56,220 nucleotides of DNA from an uncultured Pelagibacteraceae bacterium (GCA_902552345.1 CACDGO010000003.1:1-56220), one strand, 5' to 3'. Shown: positions 1-9,390, counted from the stretch's first letter. The notes: generated by a model from the sequence alone, not told the origin. Translations and numbers: made by a program.

Positions 1-356
1 CTACTCTTAAGGAAATTGAAAATAAATGTGAAGAATATGGAAAAAAGTTAAATTTGAATGTTGTTTTTTTTCAATCAAATATAGAGGGAGAACTTGTTGA
101 AAAGATACAATCCTCTAGAAATGATTATGATGGACTTATTATAAACGCAGGTGGTTATACGCATACCTCTGTTGCTATTCACGACGCATTAAAAATTATA
201 AAAATTCCAATTATTGAATTGCATATTAGTAATATTTATAATAGAGAGGAATTTAGACATAAATCTCTCATTAGCAGAGTTGCTACAGGAATAATTTGTG
301 GATTTGGTACTAATGGTTATGTAATGAGTTTAAATGCTATGAAAGATATTTTATAA
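1..356 (+). CDS. aroQ: 3-dehydroquinate dehydratase type II, 5'-truncated by window
   Basis: This is the C-terminal part of a type II 3-dehydroquinase, which converts 3-dehydroquinate to 3-dehydroshikimate in the shikimate pathway. The open frame runs in from the window edge (first full codon at base 3), so the TTG at 54 is an internal Leu codon and not a start. Visible family motifs are NVVFFQSNIEGELV, the substrate-binding stretch LIINAGGYTHTSVAIHDAL, the catalytic-His segment PIIELHISNIYNREEFR, and the terminal SRVATGIICGFG. The stop codon is directly followed by the accB start, so it heads an aroQ-accB-accC transcription unit, a common alphaproteobacterial arrangement. About 35-40 N-terminal residues, including the catalytic Tyr region, lie outside the window. 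Confidence 0.95.
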   Translation, partial: TLKEIENKCEEYGKKLNLNVVFFQSNIEGELVEKIQSSRNDYDGLIINAGGYTHTSVAIHDALKIIKIPIIELHISNIYNREEFRHKSLISRVATGIICGFGTNGYVMSLNAMKDIL

Positions 357-782
357 ATGAAAATCGATAAGAAATTAATAAAAGAATTGGTAGATTATCT
401 TAAAGAATTTAATCTCACCGAATTAGATTACCAGGAAGGTCATACTAAAATTAAAGTTTCAAAATCGAACAAATCAGCTGAGTCTTCAAAAACAAATACA
501 GTGGTTCCACAGAATAAAGCAGTTCTGAAAGACTCAGATGACAGTGATGGTATTAGAATAAAGTCTCCAATTATTGGTACTGCATACTTAGCTGCCGAAC
601 CAGGCGCAAAAAAATTTGTAGAAGTCGGTGATAAAATTAAAAAAGGTCAAACAGTGATGATTGTTGAAGCGATGAAGACTATGAATCATGTCCCTTCATC
701 AAGTGATGGTGAAGTAAAAAAAATTTTGGTTGAAGACGGTCAGCCAGTTGAATTTGGTCAAACGTTACTTATTTTAAAATAA
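357..782 (+). CDS. accB: acetyl-CoA carboxylase biotin carboxyl carrier protein
   Basis: BCCP carries the biotin that shuttles carboxyl groups between biotin carboxylase and carboxyltransferase in the first step of fatty acid synthesis. The 141-residue protein has the usual three parts: an N-terminal helical segment (1-35), a Ser/Lys/Asp-rich linker (36-65), and a C-terminal biotinyl domain (66-141). The biotinylation motif EAMKTMNHV puts the biotinyl lysine at Lys107. The ATG abuts the aroQ stop codon, and accC begins 3 bases after the stop, so translation is probably coupled. Function depends on biotin, whether made or imported; no biotin gene is in this window. Confidence 0.97.
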   Translation: MKIDKKLIKELVDYLKEFNLTELDYQEGHTKIKVSKSNKSAESSKTNTVVPQNKAVLKDSDDSDGIRIKSPIIGTAYLAAEPGAKKFVEVGDKIKKGQTVMIVEAMKTMNHVPSSSDGEVKKILVEDGQPVEFGQTLLILK

Positions 783-785
783 TAG

Positions 786-2123
786 ATGTTTAAAAAAGTT
801 CTAATAGCTAATAGAGGTGAAATAGCTGTTAGAGTAATCAGAGCTTGCAAAGAATGGGGCATTGGAACTGTGGCAGTTCACTCTGATGTAGACTCTGAGT
901 CTATGCACGTAAGATTAGCGGATGAGAGTGTTTGTATTGGCTCACATCAACCTCAGAACAGTTACCTAAATATTTCCTCAATTATGTCAGCAGTAGATCT
1001 TACTGGTGCAGAAGCCATACATCCGGGTTATGGTTTTTTATCAGAAAACGCAAAATTTTCTGAGATCGTTAGCAAACATGGAATAAAATTTATTGGACCA
1101 AGTGCTGAAATTATTTCAAAAATGGGAGATAAAATTGAAGCTAAGAGGATAGCTAAAAAATATGGACTTCCTATAATCGAAGGGTCAGAGGGTGGAGTAA
1201 AATCTTTAAGTGAAGCAAAAGCAATAGCAAAGAAAATAGGTTATCCCATTTTAATTAAAGCAGCCGGAGGTGGAGGAGGTAAAGGTATGAAAATAGTTGA
1301 GAAAGAGGGTCAGTTAGAAAATCTATTTTTAACTGCAAAAAGTGAAGCTAAGAAATTTTTCGGAAATGATGAATTGTATATTGAAAAATATTTTAAGAAC
1401 CCGAGACATATTGAGGTGCAAGTTATTTCAGGCAAAAATAAAACAGTTCATTTAGGTGAGAGAGATTGCTCAGTTCAACGAAGACATCAAAAACTGATTG
1501 AAGAGACTCCTAGTCCAGTCTTAACTGAAGAACAAAGAAATGACTTGTTAACAAAAACCGTCAAAATGGTAGAGCAAATTAATTATGAAGGAGCTGGCAC
1601 TGTTGAATATATTTATGAAAATGGAAAATTTTATTTTTTAGAAATGAATACAAGGGTTCAAGTAGAACATCCAGTTACTGAGGTTCAGACGGGGATAGAT
1701 ATTGTAAAAGAGCAACTTTGGATAGCTTATACGGGAAAGACTGCTTTAAATCAAAATGATATAATGCCTAGAGGTCACTCTATTGAGTGTAGAATAAATG
1801 CTGAGGATCCATCAAAAAATTTTCAGCCAAGTCCTGGAATAATCAATGTTTGTCATCAACCCTCGGGGTTTAGAACTCGTGTAGACGGATCTATTTTTCA
1901 AGGATGTAAAATTACCCCATATTATGACAGTTTAATAGCTAAGGTGATTTGTAAAGGGCGGAATAGAACTGAAGCTATTCAAAGAACTTTGAGATCTTTA
2001 GATGAATTTGTCTTAGAAGGGATCACCACAACGATAGAATTGCATAAAAAAATTTTAAATCATGAAAAATTTATTTCATCAAATTTTGATACTAATTGGC
2101 TTGGAAAAGAGAAATTTTATTAG
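786..2123 (+). CDS. accC: acetyl-CoA carboxylase, biotin carboxylase subunit
   Basis: This ATP-dependent carboxylase loads bicarbonate onto BCCP-biotin. The 445-residue length is normal. The N-terminal domain begins FKKVLIANRGEIAVRVIRA. The ATP-grasp glycine-rich loop is KAAGGGGGKGMK (about residue 159), followed by the catalytic segment FLEMNTRVQVEHPVTE and the C-terminal HSIECRINAEDP. It follows accB by 3 bases. In many alphaproteobacteria aat (leucyl/phenylalanyl-tRNA protein transferase) comes next. Here the next gene is the DUF2155 gene on the opposite strand, which overlaps the accC stop by 4 bases. Confidence 0.98.
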   Translation: MFKKVLIANRGEIAVRVIRACKEWGIGTVAVHSDVDSESMHVRLADESVCIGSHQPQNSYLNISSIMSAVDLTGAEAIHPGYGFLSENAKFSEIVSKHGIKFIGPSAEIISKMGDKIEAKRIAKKYGLPIIEGSEGGVKSLSEAKAIAKKIGYPILIKAAGGGGGKGMKIVEKEGQLENLFLTAKSEAKKFFGNDELYIEKYFKNPRHIEVQVISGKNKTVHLGERDCSVQRRHQKLIEETPSPVLTEEQRNDLLTKTVKMVEQINYEGAGTVEYIYENGKFYFLEMNTRVQVEHPVTEVQTGIDIVKEQLWIAYTGKTALNQNDIMPRGHSIECRINAEDPSKNFQPSPGIINVCHQPSGFRTRVDGSIFQGCKITPYYDSLIAKVICKGRNRTEAIQRTLRSLDEFVLEGITTTIELHKKILNHEKFISSNFDTNWLGKEKFY

Positions 2124-2647
2124 GCATTATTACAACTAAGTAATTGTAAATCGTAAATTGCGTGATCAAAAGGAGTTAAACTTGGATCAGAAGCAAAAGT
2201 CCAGCCATTAAATATAAAGACTTTTTCGTTTTCTCCCTTAGTTAAATCTTTAACTTGCATATAAGCAACATCATCTATCTGATTATTAACTTTTACTTTT
2301 CCACATTTCAAAATTTTAATCTCTAAAGGACCATAAGTTTTAGGTTCATTAAAATTGACAATGAGTTTTGAAGATTTGGCAGTAATTTTATCTAAACCAA
2401 TCAGTGTAGCCTGATAAGATTTTTCAATGTTTGTAAAATTTTTTTCTTTTATATTTTTATCGTTGTTTTCTTTTTCTAAAACATCACTTGGCTCTTCAAA
2501 ACTTGGCTTAATTTTTTCCACATTTACTAAAGGTGTGCTTATAATTTTTTCTTCTGTAAAAGCAAGAATAGGTAGAGAAATTAAAAAAACTTTAATTAGA
2601 AAAAATTTAAATCTATTTCCAAGTTTTATATTTTTTTTTACTTTCAT
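2120..2647 (-). CDS. DUF2155 family envelope protein
   Basis: This is a 175-residue exported protein of the alphaproteobacterial DUF2155 family, whose biochemical role is not known. Residues about 12-31 form a signal peptide (basic start, hydrophobic FFLIKVFLISLPILAF). The family domain occupies about residues 80-175, with the hallmarks AKSSKLIVNFNEPKTYGPLEI, a Cys at LKCGKV, FIFNGWTFASDPS and the C-terminal YDLQLLSC. The start overlaps the 3' end of the NDUFA12 gene by 35 bases, so the two are probably co-transcribed. This gene pair next to accBC is a recurrent alphaproteobacterial neighbourhood. Localisation in the periplasm or membrane is inferred from the signal peptide. Confidence 0.88.
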   Translation of the reverse strand: MKVKKNIKLGNRFKFFLIKVFLISLPILAFTEEKIISTPLVNVEKIKPSFEEPSDVLEKENNDKNIKEKNFTNIEKSYQATLIGLDKITAKSSKLIVNFNEPKTYGPLEIKILKCGKVKVNNQIDDVAYMQVKDLTKGENEKVFIFNGWTFASDPSLTPFDHAIYDLQLLSCNNA

Positions 2648-2966
2648 TTTTTTTTATTTTTGTAGGGTAATACCTTTCAGTGGTCCCAGTTTTGTTTTCA
2701 ACATGTTTTTTTTGCCAGGAATACTTTTGATTGTTTTTCTTCTCTGGAATTTTATCTATTGTATGATGCATCCATAAATACCAGTCTGATGTGATTTTAG
2801 TAGCTTCTACATTGTGAGCGTAAACAACCCATCTTTGATTGTTTTTATTTTTATAATACTTATTTCCTAATTCATCTTTGCCGACAAATATTCCTGTGAA
2901 CAAAGTTTTAAGGAAAGTTCCAAAGGTTTGTCTATTCCACCAAGTAAAAATAACTTTTAAGCTCAT
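2613..2966 (-). CDS. NADH:ubiquinone oxidoreductase NDUFA12-family subunit
   Basis: This is a homologue of the mitochondrial complex I supernumerary subunit NDUFA12 (17.2 kDa, B17.2), which alphaproteobacteria share with mitochondria. Residues 5-110 show the family pattern: FTWWNRQTFGTFLKTLFTG, VGKDELGNKYYKN, RWVVYAHNVEATKI and WYLWMHHTIDKIP. The tail is Lys/Asn rich and ends KYKTWK. It is thought to sit on the peripheral arm of complex I. As in other alphaproteobacteria it lies away from the nuo operon. It is the first gene of a leftward unit with the DUF2155 gene and faces the TSCPD-type gene across a 99-base divergent intergenic region. Confidence 0.93.
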   Translation of the reverse strand: MSLKVIFTWWNRQTFGTFLKTLFTGIFVGKDELGNKYYKNKNNQRWVVYAHNVEATKITSDWYLWMHHTIDKIPEKKNNQKYSWQKKHVENKTGTTERYYPTKIKKNESKKKYKTWK

Positions 2967-2994
2967 TTAAAAAAATAAATCCACACAAGTTTAA

Positions 2995-3012
2995 ATTGTA
3001 TAATTATACAAT
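2995..3012. promoter_or_regulatory. 18-bp perfect palindrome in divergent promoter region
   Basis: The sequence ATTGTATAATTATACAAT is a perfect inverted repeat with no spacer. It lies midway between the divergent starts of the NDUFA12 gene (2966) and the TSCPD-type gene (3066). Its position and symmetry fit a dimeric-repressor operator, but AT-rich palindromes arise easily by chance in such a genome. It does not closely match the NrdR-box consensus, which would have been the obvious expectation next to a ribonucleotide-reductase-like gene. Confidence 0.3.
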
Positions 3013-3065
3013 AGACACTTATAATATTTGCTTTATATCTGCAATATAACAGATTCCTTTTAATT

Positions 3066-3884
3066 ATGAAAAAATTTATAGTTGAAACTTACTACACCTG
3101 TACCTTTAAGACCGTTCATGCTCTAGATGATTTAAATGACAAGGAGCTATCTAAAATTGATAATAGAACTGACGGAAGTGTTGAAGTAATTGATGTTAAA
3201 TTAAATAATCGAAAAACGAGGAAAGTTGGCGGAGATAAAAATAACAAAATCAAGAATGTTGAGAATAAACACAATATTTCAGAAAATATAAGCTCAAAAA
3301 TTCAAATTAATAAATCTTCACTAACAGATAATCAAAATTTTAAAAAAATTAAAAATCAAGCTCGTTTTAGAATGCCAGATAGGCGAAAAGGATACATTCA
3401 AAAAGCACAAATTGGGGATCACAAAGTTTATCTACATACAGGTGAATATGATGACGGGAAAATAGGTGAGATTTTTATTGATACTAACAAAGAGGGCGAA
3501 CTTGTAAAAGCAATGATGAATAATTTTGCAATAGCTATTTCATTAGGTTTGCAATATGGGGTACCATTAGAAGAATATGTTGATGCATTTATTGATACAA
3601 AGTTTGAACCCTCGGGTAACGTTACCGGAAATGACAGAATACTCAGCGCCTCCTCAATTTTAGATTATGTTTTTAGAGAACTAGCTATTTCATACCTTGG
3701 AAAAGAGGAGCTTGCACATACTCCATCAATAGCTACGTCGAAAAGCTTGCCTCAAGAGAATACCGACGATAAATTTTTAAGAATCGTTAAGAACATTACT
3801 TCAAAAGGTTTTGTTAGAAGTAATCTTGAGGAAAAATTAGTAGATCTTTCTAACGTTAGAATTAATTTAAAAACTAAAAATTAA
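3066..3884 (+). CDS. stand-alone NrdJ C-terminal (TSCPD-type) domain protein
   Basis: The 272-residue protein matches the C-terminal region of adenosylcobalamin-dependent (class II) ribonucleotide reductases, not a whole enzyme. Residues 1-55 (ending [10 protein letters not shown]) look like the segment before the tail. Residues 56-100 are a low-complexity Lys/Asn/Ser linker. Residues 101-225 are the TSCPD-type domain, with [27 protein letters not shown] split across the domain start, then [20 protein letters not shown] and [15 protein letters not shown]. There is no catalytic barrel, no cobalamin site and no CxxC tail. It therefore cannot reduce ribonucleotides alone; a regulatory or accessory role is a guess. 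The end overlaps the convergent aspS stop by 4 bases. Databases may label it a vitamin B12-dependent RNR, which would be misleading. Confidence 0.8.
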   Translation: MKKFIVETYYTCTFKTVHALDDLNDKELSKIDNRTDGSVEVIDVKLNNRKTRKVGGDKNNKIKNVENKHNISENISSKIQINKSSLTDNQNFKKIKNQARFRMPDRRKGYIQKAQIGDHKVYLHTGEYDDGKIGEIFIDTNKEGELVKAMMNNFAIAISLGLQYGVPLEEYVDAFIDTKFEPSGNVTGNDRILSASSILDYVFRELAISYLGKEELAHTPSIATSKSLPQENTDDKFLRIVKNITSKGFVRSNLEEKLVDLSNVRINLKTKN

Positions 3885-5671
3885 TCACTTTTTTTTGAGT
3901 CAGTTTTGATACCGAGTTCTTTAAGTTGAACGGGATCAACTTTGGAGGGCGCATTCATCATTAAATCTTGAGCATTTTGATTCATTGGAAAGAGTGTTAC
4001 TTCCCTGATATTTTTCTGATTTGCGAGTAACATCACAATTCTGTCTACTCCTGGCGCTATCCCACCATGCGGAGGAGCACCATAGCTAAGTGCGTTAATC
4101 ATACCACTAAATTTTTCATTTACGTGTTTTTCATTATAACCAGCTACAGCAAACAATTTATACATTAGTTCAGGGATATGATTCCTTATCGCACCCGATG
4201 ACAACTCAACGCCATTACATACTATATCGTATTGGTAAGCCTTCATATCTAATGGTCTTTTAAAATTAAGATTATTGATATCTCCTTGTGGCATTGAAAA
4301 TGGATTATGGCTAAATTTTATTTTTTTGGACTTCTCGTCGATTTCGAACATTGGATAATCTACTATCCAGCAGAAAGCGAATTGATCCTCATTAATTAAT
4401 TCTAATTCTTCAGCTATTTTATTTCTAGCTATAGATAATATCTTAGCTAATTCAAAATCAGTTCCACAAGATAAAAATAGACTGTCTCCAACTTTTGCAT
4501 TAGTAATTTTCATTAATTCTTTCAAAGCTTCTTCACTAAAAAATTTACCCACTGGTCCTTTCCCAGTAATTGATGTATTTTGATCAATAGTAAAATAAGC
4601 TAATCCTGACGCTCCTTGATCTTTTGCCCATTTATCAATGCTATCAAAAAAACTTCTAGGTTTATCTTTGGTATTTTTAGTTATAATCGCTTTAACTTTT
4701 GATCCTGATTTTACCAATTTTTTGAATAAATCAAACTTAACATCCTCTCTTGTGAATATTTTAGTTATATCTTGTATAATCAAAGGGTTTCTTAAGTCGG
4801 GTTTATCGGTTCCATATTTTGTTATTGTTTCTTCATAAGTAATCCTTGGAAATTTTTCATTAGTTATTTTTTTTGATGAAAAATTTTTAAATAAATTTAT
4901 CATTAACTTTTCAACAACTTGAAAAACATCTTCTTGTTCAACAAAAGACATTTCTAAATCTAATTGATAAAATTCACCAGGACTTCTGTCAGCCCTAGCA
5001 TCTTCATCTCTAAAACAAGGTGCAATTTGAAAGTATTTATCAAAACCTGAAACCATAATTAACTGCTTGAATTGTTGAGGAGCTTGCGGGAGCGCATAAA
5101 ATTTACCAGGATTTAATCTACTAGGAACTAAAAAATCCCTAGCACCTTCTGGACTTGATGAAGTTAGAATTGGAGTTTGGTACTCAAGGAATCCAAGTTT
5201 TAACATTTCGCTTCTAATAAATGAAATTACTTTTGATCTGAGAACTATATTTTTATGAATTTCCTCTCTTCTTAAATCTAAAAATCTGAATTTTAATCTG
5301 ATATCCTCAGGATAATCTTGTTCGCCGAAAACAGGTATTGGTAATTCTTTTGCGTTAGATAAAATATCGGTTTGTTCGATTATTATCTCTATCTTACCTG
5401 TTTTAAGATCTAAATTTTCTGTACCTTTTTCTCTTTTTACAACTTTACCAATTATTTTTAAGATCGACTCAGGCCTAACTTTTTCTAAACTTGAAAAAAA
5501 CTTATTATTATTTTCAATTACACATTGAGTAATTCCATAGTGATCTCTTAGATCGATAAAAAGTAAGTTTCCATGATCTCTTTTCCTATGCAACCATCCT
5601 GAGAGAGTTACAATTTTATTAATATCCCTCTCAGTTAATTCTGCACATGTGTGTGTCCTGTATTTATTCAT
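3881..5671 (-). CDS. aspS: aspartyl-tRNA synthetase
   Basis: This class II synthetase charges tRNA-Asp. In organisms lacking AsnRS it may also misacylate tRNA-Asn, which cannot be decided here. The 596 residues show the bacterial layout: N-terminal OB-fold (about 1-105, [19 protein letters not shown]), catalytic domain with motif 2 ([20 protein letters not shown]), the bacterial GAD insertion (about 290-400), and motif 3 ([15 protein letters not shown]) near the C-terminus. The ATG overlaps the hdaA stop by one base (TAATG), so it is translationally coupled to hdaA. Confidence 0.97.
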   Translation of the reverse strand: MNKYRTHTCAELTERDINKIVTLSGWLHRKRDHGNLLFIDLRDHYGITQCVIENNNKFFSSLEKVRPESILKIIGKVVKREKGTENLDLKTGKIEIIIEQTDILSNAKELPIPVFGEQDYPEDIRLKFRFLDLRREEIHKNIVLRSKVISFIRSEMLKLGFLEYQTPILTSSSPEGARDFLVPSRLNPGKFYALPQAPQQFKQLIMVSGFDKYFQIAPCFRDEDARADRSPGEFYQLDLEMSFVEQEDVFQVVEKLMINLFKNFSSKKITNEKFPRITYEETITKYGTDKPDLRNPLIIQDITKIFTREDVKFDLFKKLVKSGSKVKAIITKNTKDKPRSFFDSIDKWAKDQGASGLAYFTIDQNTSITGKGPVGKFFSEEALKELMKITNAKVGDSLFLSCGTDFELAKILSIARNKIAEELELINEDQFAFCWIVDYPMFEIDEKSKKIKFSHNPFSMPQGDINNLNFKRPLDMKAYQYDIVCNGVELSSGAIRNHIPELMYKLFAVAGYNEKHVNEKFSGMINALSYGAPPHGGIAPGVDRIVMLLANQKNIREVTLFPMNQNAQDLMMNAPSKVDPVQLKELGIKTDSKKSD

Positions 5672-6327
5672 TATTTCTTTAATACTTTTTTTATTAAATT
5701 AATATTTATCGATTTTCCAGATGATAATGAAAATTCATCAATATCCTTTAATAATTTAATCATTTTGTCGTATGACCTTTCAACATTTTTAATAATAAAC
5801 GTAGATATTTTTGGATCTAATTTTACCTGTTTATCTGAAAAAGATTTTGAAATTATGACTTGAAGTAGGTCATCAGTTGGTAGCTCAATGCCGATATTTA
5901 AAAAACTATTCATTCTGGATTGTAAATCAGGTGTATTAAAATCAAATAACTGCAGAGGAGTTATGCTATTTATCAAAATATAATTTTCTAATTGTTTAGA
6001 TTGATTCAGCAAAGAATAGAACATTTTATGTTCTATATTATTTTGATAATTATCAATAATAAGGCATTTTATTTTTTCTAATTTTTCCAAAGTAGTATTA
6101 GTTACCTCACTCGCATTAAGTAATTTAACCTTATCGATTTTTTTTTCTAAGATTTTAGATAAATGAGTTTTTCCAGAACCAGACACACCAAAAATATTAA
6201 GCCACTTATTAGGCCAGTTTGGCCAACCTTCGATTAATTTATATGCTGAAAAATTATTTGATGAAACATAGAAATCTTGCTCATAGTATTTTGTTTTAAA
6301 AGGAAATTTGAAAATTAATTGACTCAT
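5671..6327 (-). CDS. hdaA: DnaA-related regulatory protein, HdaA type
   Basis: This is a short DnaA-like AAA+ protein (218 residues) of the Hda/HdaA family, which with the beta clamp promotes hydrolysis of DnaA-ATP and so limits re-initiation. The N-terminal QLIFKFPF resembles the clamp-binding QL(S/P)L-type motif. The Walker A motif GVSGSGKT is at 47-54, and the Walker B-like region is CLIIDNYQN. There is no DNA-binding domain IV, which separates it from DnaA. It overlaps the upstream DUF2066 gene by 4 bases (ATGA) and the downstream aspS by one. DUF2066-hdaA beside purMN is a typical alphaproteobacterial neighbourhood and supports the call. Confidence 0.88.
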   Translation of the reverse strand: MSQLIFKFPFKTKYYEQDFYVSSNNFSAYKLIEGWPNWPNKWLNIFGVSGSGKTHLSKILEKKIDKVKLLNASEVTNTTLEKLEKIKCLIIDNYQNNIEHKMFYSLLNQSKQLENYILINSITPLQLFDFNTPDLQSRMNSFLNIGIELPTDDLLQVIISKSFSDKQVKLDPKISTFIIKNVERSYDKMIKLLKDIDEFSLSSGKSININLIKKVLKK

Positions 6328-7373
6328 TTTTTTATACTAAGGTTCCATTGATCATTCGTAAATTTCATTATTATATTTTGACTTTCCATTTTTTTTATAA
6401 TTTTATCTATTTTACCAAGATATTTAATTTTAAGGGTAACGTATTTGCTATTTAATTCTTGAACATAAATATTTTCAATAAGTTCTATTCTTTTCAATCG
6501 CTTACTAAGATCTACTAAATTATTTTTTTTAGAGCTCAAAAAATTTACGTTAATAAATGATGGCGTTCTTATATCTATTAAATTTTGAGATTTTACTAAG
6601 TTGACTATTTCATACTTAATTTCATCAATTATTTTGCTATAAAGTTGTTCCTGACTTAAATTTGAGTCTTTTATTTGCAAACTTTTGTTAATATTTTTTC
6701 CCATTATATTTGTTTTTATAAAAATCTTTTCTATTTCGGAGTTGTCTTCCTCAATAAAAATTAGTGCTGTATTTTTATTTCCATATTCATTGAAAATTTC
6801 TTTAATTTGCACGTTTAATAAATTATTTGAATTTGAATTTAAAACTTGAATTATTTCGATATTTTCAATAGGTAAAATAAATTCTATAAAATCATATTTC
6901 CTAGTAATATTCCAATTTTCATAAAAATAATTTTTAGAATAAATAAAAATTTGATCGCCTTTTTTTAAAATTGGAAGTAAGTAAAGTTCATCTCGTGAGA
7001 TATCTGAGTAAAGTATCCCTCTCTTATAAAATAGGTTGTGAATTTTATATTGATCGAATTTAATATTAAAAAGTAATATATTTTTTTTTTCGCTTTCTTT
7101 ATCAGTTTCTATAATTTGATAATGCGAGATCAATTCCTTAATATTTGAAAAACTCAAATCTGATAATTTTTGTTGATCTTTTTTTAAAAGAACTTTGTTT
7201 ATCAGCTCTTTGAAACCCTTCATTATAGCCTCATTCGCTAAAGCTTCTGTATTACTAGATTTTTTTTTAAAAATTTCTACATTATTAACATAAAATAAGT
7301 TGTCTGCTGACAAATTATTTCCAGTTTTTAAAAAAATAACTAATATAAAGAAAATTATTTTAATGCTTTTCAT
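6324..7373 (-). CDS. DUF2066 domain exported protein
   Basis: This 349-residue protein has a hydrophobic N-terminal signal (residues 4-20) and a DUF2066-type body. The recognisable part is about residues 25-160, with a repeated-family start FYVNNVEIFKKKSSNTEALANEAIMKG broken over the domain edge, KELINKVLLKKD, and the LYLLPILKKGDQIFIY strand. The function of this family is not established. It is divergent from purM with only 24 bases between the starts and overlaps hdaA by ATGA. This DUF2066/purM/hdaA order is conserved in many proteobacteria. Periplasmic location is inferred from the leader only. Confidence 0.82.
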   Translation of the reverse strand: MKSIKIIFFILVIFLKTGNNLSADNLFYVNNVEIFKKKSSNTEALANEAIMKGFKELINKVLLKKDQQKLSDLSFSNIKELISHYQIIETDKESEKKNILLFNIKFDQYKIHNLFYKRGILYSDISRDELYLLPILKKGDQIFIYSKNYFYENWNITRKYDFIEFILPIENIEIIQVLNSNSNNLLNVQIKEIFNEYGNKNTALIFIEEDNSEIEKIFIKTNIMGKNINKSLQIKDSNLSQEQLYSKIIDEIKYEIVNLVKSQNLIDIRTPSFINVNFLSSKKNNLVDLSKRLKRIELIENIYVQELNSKYVTLKIKYLGKIDKIIKKMESQNIIMKFTNDQWNLSIKK

Positions 7374-7397
7374 AAAAAATAAATATCATTTTTAACA

Positions 7398-8426
7398 ATG
7401 AAAAAAATAAAAAATACTTACAAAAAAAGTGGTGTAAATATTTCATTAGCTAATAAGTTTGTAAAACATATATCTGAAATATCAAAAAAAAATGTCAAAA
7501 AAAGGAATAATTCATTTGAGAAGGAAAATATAGGCGGGTTTGGATCTATGTTTGATATTAGTAACTATAAAATTAAAGACCCAGTAATTGTTTCGAGCAC
7601 TGATGGTGTCGGAACTAAGATCGATCTAGCTAACAGATTTAAAAAGTTTGATACAATTGGAATAGATTTAGTTGCAATGTGTGTTAATGATTTAATCGTT
7701 CAGGGTGCTAAACCTTTATTTTTTCTTGATTATATTGCAGTAGGAAAGTTAGATTTGAAAAAATCAAAAAAGATTTTAAGCGGTATTATTAAAGGTTGTT
7801 CGTTGTCAAAGTGTAGCTTAATTGGTGGGGAAACAGCAGAAATGCCTGGAATATATTCTAAAGATAAATTTGATTTAGCAGGATTTAGTGTTGGTATTGT
7901 TTCAAAAAAAAAAATTTTAACAAAAAAAAATGTGAAGGAAAATAATATTATTTTAGCAATACCATCTAGTGGTTTGCATTCAAATGGTTTTTCTTTGGTC
8001 AGGTCTCTTCTTAAAAAAACTAAAATTACAAAAAATCTTAAAAATCAACTTCTAAAACCAACTAAAATTTATTCTAAAGAGATTTTAAAATTAATTGATA
8101 AAAAACTAATTAATGCTGCTGCACATATAACTGGTGGAGGGCTAATAGAAAATTTACTTAGATCAGTTCCTGACGATTTATCTATAAATATAGATTTATC
8201 TAAAATTAAGATAAATAAAATTTTTAAATTTTTAAAAACAAAAGATATTTCTGATGATGAAATGATGAAAACTTTTAATTGTGGAGTTGGTTTCTGTCTA
8301 CTGGTGCAGAGAAAAAATATTAAAAAAATTAAAAAATTTTTTTCAAAAAAATTTTTACCTTATGAAATTGGAAATATTTCAAAGAGCACAAAGCGTATAA
8401 ATTTAATTAATAGCCTAAGATGGTAA
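7398..8426 (+). CDS. purM: phosphoribosylformylglycinamidine cyclo-ligase (AIR synthetase)
   Basis: PurM closes the imidazole ring of 5-aminoimidazole ribotide using ATP (fifth step of purine synthesis). The 342-residue protein shows the family signature stretches FGSMFDISNYK, STDGVGTKIDLAN, IVQGAKPLFFLDYIAVGKL, LIGGETAEMPGIY and the glycine-rich ITGGGLIENLLR. Lys content is high, as in the neighbours. The downstream purN start lies 7 bases inside the end of purM, so the two are coupled. The start is the first ATG after the short divergent spacer with DUF2066. Confidence 0.97.
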   Translation: MKKIKNTYKKSGVNISLANKFVKHISEISKKNVKKRNNSFEKENIGGFGSMFDISNYKIKDPVIVSSTDGVGTKIDLANRFKKFDTIGIDLVAMCVNDLIVQGAKPLFFLDYIAVGKLDLKKSKKILSGIIKGCSLSKCSLIGGETAEMPGIYSKDKFDLAGFSVGIVSKKKILTKKNVKENNIILAIPSSGLHSNGFSLVRSLLKKTKITKNLKNQLLKPTKIYSKEILKLIDKKLINAAAHITGGGLIENLLRSVPDDLSINIDLSKIKINKIFKFLKTKDISDDEMMKTFNCGVGFCLLVQRKNIKKIKKFFSKKFLPYEIGNISKSTKRINLINSLRW

Positions 8427-8983
8427 AAAGGAACACTTGTATTTTTATATCAGGAAAAGGGTCAAATTTAAAAAATTTAATAAATAAATCAAGAGAATAT
8501 AATTTTCCCATAAAGGTTAAACTAGTAATATGCGATAATATAGAAGCAAAGGGTATTATGTATGCAAAAAAAAATTCAATTCCTTACTTGATAATTAATA
8601 CAAAAATAAGAAATTTTGAAAATAAGATAATTAATGAACTTTTGAAAAGAAAAATATCATTAATATGTTTAGCTGGTTATATGAAGATTATTTCAAAAAA
8701 ATTTATTCAATCATTTAAGAGGAAAATTATAAATATTCACCCTTCTCTTTTACCAAAATTCAAAGGATTAAACACATTTGCTAGAATTTTAAAAGAAAAA
8801 GAAGTTAAAACTGGATGTACTGTTCATTTTGTAAACGAAAAGCTTGATAGTGGTAGAATTATAGTTCAAAAAAAATTTTATATTGATAAAAATGATAATA
8901 TTTTGGATCTAAAAAATAAAACTCAAAAACTTGAATATATTGCTTTCCCGGAAGCGATAATTAAAGTATTTAGAAACAGTTAA
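8420..8983 (+). CDS. purN: phosphoribosylglycinamide formyltransferase
   Basis: This enzyme transfers formyl from 10-formyl-THF to glycinamide ribonucleotide (third step of purine synthesis). The 187 residues include the N-terminal phosphate-binding FISGKGSNLKNLI, the core LICLAGYMKIISKKF, the catalytic Asn-His pair in NIHPSLLPKFKG, and the catalytic Asp in CTVHFVNEKLDSGRIIVQ. It overlaps purM at its start and the convergent ndk stop by 4 bases at its end. Length is close to that of other short bacterial PurN proteins. Confidence 0.96.
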   Translation: MVKRNTCIFISGKGSNLKNLINKSREYNFPIKVKLVICDNIEAKGIMYAKKNSIPYLIINTKIRNFENKIINELLKRKISLICLAGYMKIISKKFIQSFKRKIINIHPSLLPKFKGLNTFARILKEKEVKTGCTVHFVNEKLDSGRIIVQKKFYIDKNDNILDLKNKTQKLEYIAFPEAIIKVFRNS

Positions 8984-9390
8984 TTCTTAAAAAAAAAATT
9001 AATTTCTTTATTTGCATTTTCTAAAGAGTCTGAACCGTGAACTGAATTTTTATCAATTGATAGTCCATATAGCTTTCTAATAGTGTTATTCTCGGCTTTT
9101 TTTGGATCTGTTGCTCCCATTATTTTTCTATTAGATAAAATTGCATTTTCACCTTCCAAGATCATAACAACAATCGGACCAGAGGAAAGATATTTACATA
9201 AATCATTATAAAATGGTTTAGATTGATGAACTTTGTAGAATTCTGCTGCTTCATCTTTAGAAATTTGAATTTTTTTACTTTCTTTAATTTTTAAGTTTTT
9301 TTCTTCAAAAATCTTTTTGATTTCTTCGGTCAAATTTCTTTCAACTGCATCAGGTTTAATTATTGACAGCGTTTTCTCGATTTTACTCAT
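8980..9390 (-). CDS. ndk: nucleoside diphosphate kinase
   Basis: Ndk balances (d)NTP pools by ping-pong phosphate transfer through a phosphohistidine. From the ATG at 9390 it has 136 residues beginning [19 protein letters not shown]. The nucleotide-site [19 protein letters not shown] and the catalytic His118 in NSVHGSDS are present. A TTG at 9402 would add four residues, but the ATG fits the family start better. The start overlaps the 3' end of pepA by 8 bases, suggesting a pepA-ndk unit. Confidence 0.96.
   Translation of the reverse strand: MSKIEKTLSIIKPDAVERNLTEEIKKIFEEKNLKIKESKKIQISKDEAAEFYKVHQSKPFYNDLCKYLSSGPIVVMILEGENAILSNRKIMGATDPKKAENNTIRKLYGLSIDKNSVHGSDSLENANKEINFFFKN

Noticed and set aside
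54-356. A TTG start at 54 giving a 100-residue protein
   Set aside because: The frame continues upstream to the window edge with AroQ-like residues; the gene is cut by the window.
2427-2777. 116-residue plus-strand frame rich in Phe, Leu and Ser
   Set aside because: It lies antisense to the DUF2155 and NDUFA12 genes, which have clear family motifs; it is a shadow frame.
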